Shown here: piece by piece, positions 24,222 through 28,725 of the stretch | Position numbering within the stretch: the first letter of the stretch is position 1 | Layout of the letters: each line of letters starts with the position of its first letter | Assembly: GCA_964463985.1 (NCBI GenBank) | Contig: CAYXEK010000043.1 | Span: 1 to 28,725 of the forward strand | Direction: 5' to 3' | Source: JAXGPF01 sp964463985 | GTDB lineage: Bacteria > Verrucomicrobiota > Kiritimatiellia > JAAZAB01 | DNA: 28,725 nucleotides | Made by a program: the position numbers and the translations under genes | The notes under the pieces: generated by a model | Told to the model about the DNA's origin: nothing | The model's input: the letters and a program-made list of their open reading frames with translations, nothing else | The model's database searches: none

Positions 24222-25153
24222 TTCCCCCGGGGATGGTAATAGGTTTTGCTGCCAACCCGCCGGCCGACGATCCGCCGGGCGGTCAACAGGTGTTCCAGGA
24301 TTTTACCGGCCTGGGTCGGATGCAGACCCAATCCCCCGGCGATATCCGTCAGGGTGCACGGCCGGCGGGCCAGCAGTTCGTAAACGGCATCGTCATTTAC
24401 CGCCGGCGCGGTCTGGCCGGCCGGCGCGCGGTAATCGGCGATCACCGACGCGCGGCGTCCGAACAGCCGGCGCAGGCTGCGCATGCGCTCGGGCGGCACC
24501 GGGAAGGCGAATTCTTCGGCCGGCGGCCGGGTCACGGTATTGAGTTGAATGCGGTCGGCCCGGATGCGCCGCGCGATGCCGGCGATCTTGGCGGCTTCGG
24601 AATCAATGGCCGTCATGCCGCCCAGAATGAAAACTTCCAGCCAGAGCGCCCCGTGGTAAACCTCCCGGAATTGAATCAGCCCCTCCGCCATCCGGTCAAA
24701 AGCAATATCCGGATGCGGGCGGTTGACATTCTGGAAAGCGGCGTCATCGCCGGCATCCAGCGACGGCACCACCAAATCGGCCGACAGCAGGTCCTCCCGC
24801 ACGTCGGGTTGCCACAGCAAAGAACCGTTGGTCAAAACCGCCACGGGAATTTTGGTGATCTGCTTGATGCCGCTGATCAAACGGCCCAGCGACCGGTAAA
24901 GCGTCGGTTCGCCGGACCCGGAAAGCGTGATGTAATCCGGACGGCATTCCTCCAGCTTGCGGCGCAATTCCGCTAAAATCGCGCGCGCCGGCGCAAAGGT
25001 CCGGCGCTCGATCGTCTTGTGGGTGGTGCGTCCCAGTTGGCAGTAAATGCAATCGTAGGAACAATGCTTGTAGGGCACCAGGTCCACGCCCAGCGAACGG
25101 CCCAGCCGGCGCGAGGGCACCGGTCCGAAAATATATTTGTATTTTTTATTCAT
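24218..25153 (-). CDS. COG0731-like radical SAM protein with C-terminal winged helix
   Basis: This 311-residue enzyme starts YKYIFGPVPSRRLGRSLGVD, then CSYDCIYCQLG (C31, C35, C38), the radical SAM cluster. TLSGSGEPTLY and VFILGGM follow. The last 75 residues look like a winged helix (LTDIAGGLGLHPTQAGKILEHL). The wyosine-tRNA-like family is widespread in anaerobes, but its bacterial substrate is unknown. The start at 25153 follows the family N-terminus; its AAGGA abuts the ATG, so an ATG at 25201 remains possible. It overlaps hydG by 4 bp. Confidence 0.85.
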   Translation of the reverse strand: MNKKYKYIFGPVPSRRLGRSLGVDLVPYKHCSYDCIYCQLGRTTHKTIERRTFAPARAILAELRRKLEECRPDYITLSGSGEPTLYRSLGRLISGIKQITKIPVAVLTNGSLLWQPDVREDLLSADLVVPSLDAGDDAAFQNVNRPHPDIAFDRMAEGLIQFREVYHGALWLEVFILGGMTAIDSEAAKIAGIARRIRADRIQLNTVTRPPAEEFAFPVPPERMRSLRRLFGRRASVIADYRAPAGQTAPAVNDDAVYELLARRPCTLTDIAGGLGLHPTQAGKILEHLLTARRIVGRRVGSKTYYHPRGK

Positions 25154-25210
25154 TCCTTGCTCAACTGTCAAATCCTCCGCTGCACCCTGAAGCAACGACA
25201 CATTGCCCCG

Positions 25211-25471
25211 TCAATTCGAACCCGGCGCGCTGCAACGGGACGAGCGTCCGCAGCAAGTCCGTCCGGTTGAGGTCAAGGGGCAGCTTCCGCCGCTGCCGTA
25301 ATCCGTCGCGTAAAATCCGCCGCCCTTGAAAATAATGCCCGCGCCGCGGCCGATCAGCCGCCGGACCGGCTTGCCGCATTCGGGGCATTTTTTGACGGGA
25401 GCCTCCGACATGCTTTGGAACTTCTCAAAATGATGCCCGCAATGTTCACATTCATATTCGTACGTCGGCAT
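25211..25471 (-). CDS. FmdB-family zinc-ribbon protein
   Basis: This 86-residue protein begins MPTYEYECEHCGHHFEKFQS and has two CxxC pairs (C8/C11 and C29/C32), the FmdB-type zinc ribbon. The GGGFYATDYG segment is typical. The tail carries further cysteines and a serine-rich end. Such proteins are thought to regulate or bind nucleic acid, but their role is unproven. GAGGTGATC precedes the ATG, and panD is 6 bp upstream. Confidence 0.88.
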   Translation of the reverse strand: MPTYEYECEHCGHHFEKFQSMSEAPVKKCPECGKPVRRLIGRGAGIIFKGGGFYATDYGSGGSCPLTSTGRTCCGRSSRCSAPGSN

Positions 25472-25477
25472 GCTTGA

Positions 25478-25837
25478 TCACCTCTTGTTGCGCTGTTTTA
25501 CCGGATGGTTGTCGCCGTCAACCAGCACCACGGCCGGCCGGCGCGCGGCGGATTCGGCATCGTCCATCAAACCAAAAGCCATTATGATCACCCGGTCGCC
25601 CGGCTGCCCCAGGCGGGCGGCGGCACCGCGCAGGCCGATGCGCTGCTCCGCGCCGGCAATGGCGTATGTTTCAAACCGCGCGCCGTTGTTCAAATTGACC
25701 ACCAGCACTTTTTCCCCGGGCAGGATATCGGCCGCGCGCAGCAATTCCGGCCCGCAGGCGATGCTGCCCTCGTAATTCAGTTCGACATCAGTGATAACCG
25801 CCCGATGAATCTTGCTTTTCAACATTTGCCGCAGCAT
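25478..25837 (-). CDS. panD: Aspartate 1-decarboxylase PanD
   Basis: PanD makes beta-alanine from aspartate for pantothenate and CoA. The 119-residue protein starts MLRQMLKSKIHRA. It has the self-cleavage site YEGSI (G24-S25), which creates the pyruvoyl cofactor, and VVNLNNGARFETY and RVIIMAFGLMDD as expected. GGAAAGGAAG precedes the ATG. The downstream CoA-binding gene is the only other CoA-linked member of the run; PanB and PanC are not nearby. Confidence 0.96.
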   Translation of the reverse strand: MLRQMLKSKIHRAVITDVELNYEGSIACGPELLRAADILPGEKVLVVNLNNGARFETYAIAGAEQRIGLRGAAARLGQPGDRVIIMAFGLMDDAESAARRPAVVLVDGDNHPVKQRNKR

Positions 25838-25920
25838 TTTCCGCTTCCTTTCCCCGAATCCGCGGCGGGGGGGATGTTAAATTTGTCTCCCGCCAGGACT
25901 TTGGAATCGTGACGATCATT

Positions 25921-26262
25921 TCACGGCGCCAGCAGGTAATCCGCAATCGCCCGGTACAGCGCGCTGACAGCCAGGATCGCGCAATGCCGCCCCTCATCCG
26001 GCTCGCATTCGCCCGAACGGATAATCTCCCCGGCGCTGATCGAAAGGGCATCCGTGATTTTCCGCCCCTGCGCCCGGCGGGCGACGGCGCGGCCGCAATT
26101 CCGCGTATTGCCGCATCCCGCCGTGTAATATTTCACATCTTCAATGATTTCATTGCGGATAACCAGGTGAAATTCCATCGTGTCGCCGCAAGGCCCGGTG
26201 AGCGACGCGGAAGCCACCGGATCGTTCATCCGTCCGAAATATGGGTCATCTTGCTCCATCAT
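25921..26262 (-). CDS. NifU/IscU-like iron-sulfur scaffold protein
   Basis: This 113-residue protein matches the N-terminal IscU/NifU scaffold domain: GPCGDTMEFHLVI (C25), TAGCGNTRNCG (C50, C56) and GRHCAILAV (C94). These supply the three scaffold cysteines plus one extra. It has no NFU or ferredoxin domain. AAGGA precedes ATG-ATG. As the first gene of the minus-strand run it could supply clusters to the radical SAM proteins and RACo. No cysteine desulfurase is nearby. Confidence 0.88.
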   Translation of the reverse strand: MMEQDDPYFGRMNDPVASASLTGPCGDTMEFHLVIRNEIIEDVKYYTAGCGNTRNCGRAVARRAQGRKITDALSISAGEIIRSGECEPDEGRHCAILAVSALYRAIADYLLAP

Positions 26263-26268
26263 GAATCC

Positions 26269-26297
26269 TTGACGGGATTTTATTATTATTACATAAT
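26269..26297 (+). promoter_or_regulatory. Plus-strand promoter-like sequence with no gene downstream
   Basis: TTGACG (26269-26274), a 17-bp AT-rich spacer and CATAAT (26292-26297) form a good sigma-70 match on the plus strand. It points away from the NifU-like gene into a region with no plus-strand gene. Low complexity (TTATTATTATT) could make this a chance match, and the same AT-rich block probably holds the minus-strand operon promoter. Confidence 0.3.
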
Positions 26298-26380
26298 GAT
26301 TTGTAAAGCAACCATTTACGATTTATTAAATAGTCGCCAAAAGTTCAACCAGTTAGATTGAAGAAAAGAGCGCCCTCCGG

Positions 26381-26480
26381 GTGAGGCCGGGATGTCGCAT
26401 CTGCTTTGTTGCGAAGGATTCGCGGTATATGAATACAGCGTCATCCTTCGCGCCGCGCATCTGCGGCATCCGGGCCTCAT
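26381..26480. repeat. 100-bp imperfect palindromic element
   Basis: The two arms (26381-26419 and 26443-26480) share GTGAGGCC/GGCCTCAT ends, ATGTCGCA.CTGC-like middles and a perfect GCGAAGGAT/ATCCTTCGC inner stem around a 23-nt centre. It resembles a palindromic mobile repeat (MITE or REP-like). No transposase is nearby. Other parts of 26263-26582 contain no gene. Confidence 0.5.
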
Positions 26481-26582
26481 CACGGATTCAGGTCCATGCT
26501 TTGAGTCATATTTTGCAAATCTCCGCCTGGTCCGGCTTCCGGGCGCGTTTCGCCATGAACGCACCCGACCGCTCGCCGCTTC

Positions 26583-28409
26583 TCAGCCGCCCCTTAACGC
26601 CGCCAATTCAACCTGCAATTGCCGCCACACGCCGTGCAAGGCGTCGGCGGCCTGGCTGGGACCGTGGGCAATGACGGTTTTGCCGGCCATCAAAGCGTCG
26701 TTGACCGCGCGGTCGAACGGGATGCGGCCGATCACCCGCGCGCGGTGTTCCCCGGCAATTTTTTCGATGCGGCCGGCCTGTTCCGCGTTCAAGTCCGCCT
26801 TGTTGATCACCACCGCCGCCGGCACACGGAAATGCCGCGTCAGTTTCAGCACCCGCTCCATATCGTGCACGCCGGAAACCGTCGGCTCGGTGACGATTAA
26901 CACCAGGTCGGCGCCGGAAACCGAGGCGATGACCGGACAGCCCGTGCCCGGGGGCCCGTCGCCCAGGATCAGGCTTTGCTTCAATTCGCCGGCCAGTTGC
27001 GCGGCGCGCCGGCGCACCTGCGCCACCAGCCGGCCGGAATTTTCCTCGGCTATGCCCAGGCGGGCATGCACCATGGGGCCGAAATCCGTGCTGGAAATAT
27101 ACCATTGCCCCGTGACATTCGGCGTTTTGCGGATAGCTCCCACCGGACAAACCATGGGGCACAGTCCGCACCCTTCGCAAGCCAGAGGATCAATGCGGTA
27201 AGTCAAGCCGACAATTTCATTGGCCGGACCGTCGAAAAAGATTGCATCAAAATGGCAAGCCTGCGCGCATTTGCCGCAGCCGATGCACTTGTCGGAGATA
27301 ACCTCCGCCTTGGCGCCGCCGACAAAATCGTGCTGTTCGCGCACCACCGGGGTCAGCAACAGATGCAAATCGGCGGCATCCACATCGTTGTCGGCCAGAA
27401 TTTTATCCTGCGCCATCTGCGCCAGGGAAGCAACCACGGTGGTTTTGCCCGTGCCGCCCTTGCCGCTGATGACGGTAATCTCCCGGTAATCATCCGAGTT
27501 GCCCACGGCCAACGGCGGCGGGATTCCCTGCAAGACTTCGAACGGCTCTTCCGCCGGCACCGGCGGTTTGGCTGCGGCCAGGCGATCAAAAATCTGCAAC
27601 AGATTCGCGCGCAATTCCGGGAAGGATTCAACCAGGATGCCGCCGCCGGAATAAGTTTCGGCGTATGCCCGCTTGAATGGAATGCGCCCCGCGATCGGCA
27701 GTCCGACCCGCCGGGCATAATCGGCAATGATTGCATCCTCGCCGTTCGAACGATTGACGACAATGCCGGTCGGCACGCCCAGTTTCAAGGTCAGTCCCAC
27801 CGCCAGTTTCAAGTCGTTCAAACCGAAAGGAGTGGGTTCGGTCACCAGCAAAACGCAATCGGCGCCGCCGACGGCCGCCACCACCGGGCAGGCCGTGCCC
27901 GGCGCGGCGTCCAGGATATTGACCGCGTCCGGATCAATCATTTTTTTAACAGCACGGACAACGTTGGGCGCCAACGCCTCGCCGATTTTCAACTTTCCAT
28001 GCGCAAAACCAAACGGCTGGCGGTCCAACGCCGATTCCACTTCGCCGATTTCAGCATCCCGCTCCGACAAGGCGCCGCGGGGACAGACAAATGAGCACAC
28101 CCCGCAGGAATGGCAGAGTTCGTTGAAAATAAGGACCTTGTCTTTGACCACTGCAATCGCATTATAATTGCAGGCGGCGGCGCATTTGCCGCAGGCGTCG
28201 CATTTGGATGAATCCCAGACCGGTTTCGGCGCCATTACCGGATGCCGGGCGGTGAATTCCGGCCGTACAAACAAGTGGTCGTTGGGCTCCTCGACATCGC
28301 AATCCAAAAGCCTTACCCGGTCTCCCCGCTGGGCAAGCGCATAAGCTAGATTGACTGCAAAAGTTGTCTTGCCGGTCCCGCCTTTACCGCTGGCAATCGC
28401 TAAAATCAT
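26583..28409 (-). CDS. Fused double MinD-family ATPase with two ferredoxin inserts
   Basis: This 608-residue protein is two COG1149-type units in tandem. Unit 1 has Walker A GKGGTGKTT (8-16) and a 2x4Fe-4S ferredoxin (C70, C73, C76, C80; C99, C102, C105, C109). Unit 2 has GKGGTGKTT (316-324) and cysteines C375, C378, C381, C385; C411, C414, C417, C421. Each unit has its own switch region (DAAPGTACP, GDGPPGTGCP). Relatives are normally two adjacent genes of about 280-290 residues; here they are joined by a Pro-rich linker (about 281-306). They are thought to deliver Fe-S clusters or electrons, often near NifX-like proteins, but the target is unknown. Confidence 0.9.
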   Translation of the reverse strand: MILAIASGKGGTGKTTFAVNLAYALAQRGDRVRLLDCDVEEPNDHLFVRPEFTARHPVMAPKPVWDSSKCDACGKCAAACNYNAIAVVKDKVLIFNELCHSCGVCSFVCPRGALSERDAEIGEVESALDRQPFGFAHGKLKIGEALAPNVVRAVKKMIDPDAVNILDAAPGTACPVVAAVGGADCVLLVTEPTPFGLNDLKLAVGLTLKLGVPTGIVVNRSNGEDAIIADYARRVGLPIAGRIPFKRAYAETYSGGGILVESFPELRANLLQIFDRLAAAKPPVPAEEPFEVLQGIPPPLAVGNSDDYREITVISGKGGTGKTTVVASLAQMAQDKILADNDVDAADLHLLLTPVVREQHDFVGGAKAEVISDKCIGCGKCAQACHFDAIFFDGPANEIVGLTYRIDPLACEGCGLCPMVCPVGAIRKTPNVTGQWYISSTDFGPMVHARLGIAEENSGRLVAQVRRRAAQLAGELKQSLILGDGPPGTGCPVIASVSGADLVLIVTEPTVSGVHDMERVLKLTRHFRVPAAVVINKADLNAEQAGRIEKIAGEHRARVIGRIPFDRAVNDALMAGKTVIAHGPSQAADALHGVWRQLQVELAALRGG

Positions 28410-28429
28410 TTTGGCTTTCTATGTTGAAA

Positions 28430-28476
28430 ATTAAAAACGGCGTGTTGCCTGATCAAACATGCAACAACACGCCGTT
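28430..28476 (-). terminator. Rho-independent terminator
   Basis: On the minus strand AACGGCGTGTTG pairs perfectly with CAACACGCCGTT (12 bp; 28476-28465 and 28447-28436), followed by TTTTTAATTTT. It follows the zinc-ribbon gene by 11 bp and lies just before the double ATPase gene, so it separates or attenuates the two. Confidence 0.75.
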
Positions 28477-28487
28477 CAGGGTTGGGG

Positions 28488-28725
28488 TCATTGCGCGCGG
28501 GTCATCGTCGTCCCGCAGGCCGGACACTGCAGTTGCGTGCAAGGCGCGCCGCGCTGGTGCGAAACGACTTTGCCGCACTTCGGGCAAACGCAATTACCGC
28601 CGGCGCCGAGACCGAATCCGCCCATGCGCCCGCGGCCGGTTCCACTGCCCATGCCGGATCCCATGCCGCCGCCCATGCCGGATCCCATGCCGCCGCCCAT
28701 GCCGAGTCCCCGGCCGGTGCCGGGA
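28488..28725 (-). CDS. Glycine/methionine-repeat zinc-ribbon protein (partial at window end)
   Basis: The frame is open to the window edge, reading PGTGRGLG before the first visible Met, so the true start lies outside. A low-complexity GMGSGMGGG-type stretch of about 35 residues is followed by a zinc ribbon with CPKC and CPAC pairs. It resembles the DUF5320-like proteins with GTGPxGxG starts that accompany MinD/ferredoxin ATPases and NifX-like proteins. That pairing is found here. Function is unknown. Confidence 0.75.
   Translation of the reverse strand, partial: PGTGRGLGMGGGMGSGMGGGMGSGMGSGTGRGRMGGFGLGAGGNCVCPKCGKVVSHQRGAPCTQLQCPACGTTMTRAQ

Noticed and set aside
22944..24239. A 431-codon open frame on the plus strand
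   Set aside because: It is antisense to the hydG-like gene, with no recognisable domain.
26392..27201. A 269-codon plus-strand frame starting in the palindromic element
   Set aside because: Most of it is antisense to the double ATPase, and the rest is repeat sequence.
28620..28700. Tandem DNA repeat or CRISPR near the right edge
   Set aside because: The repetition is the coding sequence for a Gly/Met-rich stretch of the zinc-ribbon protein, in one open frame.

Overview
The window is about 60% GC and looks like one chromosome segment of an anaerobic, environmental bacterium. No rRNA or other phylogenetic marker is present, so placement rests on gene content. A neutral-ceramidase-like protein, a DppA D-aminopeptidase, a Gfo/Idh/MocA oxidoreductase with a cysteine insert, and noncoding repeats of the 'ccttcgtggttaa' type together suggest the PVC superphylum (Lentisphaerota/Kiritimatiellota-like). 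HydG, a RACo-type corrinoid activator and ferredoxin-type MinD ATPases fit an anaerobe. This placement is an inference.

Bases 1-3220 are a lower-GC island that I read as the attI end of a chromosomal integron. An integron integrase (1877-3196, +) carries the IntI-specific insert and an extra N-terminal core-binding-like domain. On its 5' side, transcribed away from it, are a Pc-like promoter (1733-1705, -), a cassette junction at 1651/1652, and two minus-strand genes: a secreted outer-membrane beta-barrel and a 110-residue unknown. Immediately after the last stop codon is a 78-bp attC-type folded site (374-451) with three extrahelical bases. Its outer box GCCGAAC is exactly complementary to the GTTCGGC formed if the cassette circularises at 1651/380. 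This is the most notable discovery in the window.

Bases 3248-11314 are plus-strand genes: a radical SAM protein, a Gfo/Idh/MocA oxidoreductase, ThiH, ThiE, PPK2 and a GT39-like membrane glycosyltransferase. ThiH to PPK2 are tightly spaced or overlapping. Noncoding stretches at 4136-4914 and 12210-12603 hold related degenerate repeats.

Bases 11322-28725 are all on the minus strand. From the right they are: a zinc-ribbon protein cut by the window edge, a terminator, a fused double MinD/ferredoxin ATPase, a palindromic element, and then a compact run of thirteen genes (26262 down to 17236). That run encodes a NifU-like scaffold, PanD, an FmdB zinc ribbon, a COG0731 radical SAM protein, HydG, a PNPOx-like protein, a methyltransferase, a CoA-binding protein, a DUF89 phosphatase, a second methyltransferase, a YkoF-like protein, RACo and a J-domain protein. 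Many neighbours overlap by 1-20 bp, so they are probably translationally coupled. Further left are Psd, an MBL-fold hydrolase, an Mrp ATPase overlapping a NifX/NafY-like protein, the ceramidase-like protein and DppA. Shared themes are Fe-S cluster handling, radical SAM chemistry, thiamine and pantothenate/CoA metabolism, and corrinoid activation. No hydrogenase, corrinoid methyltransferase or thiazole synthase gene is in the window.
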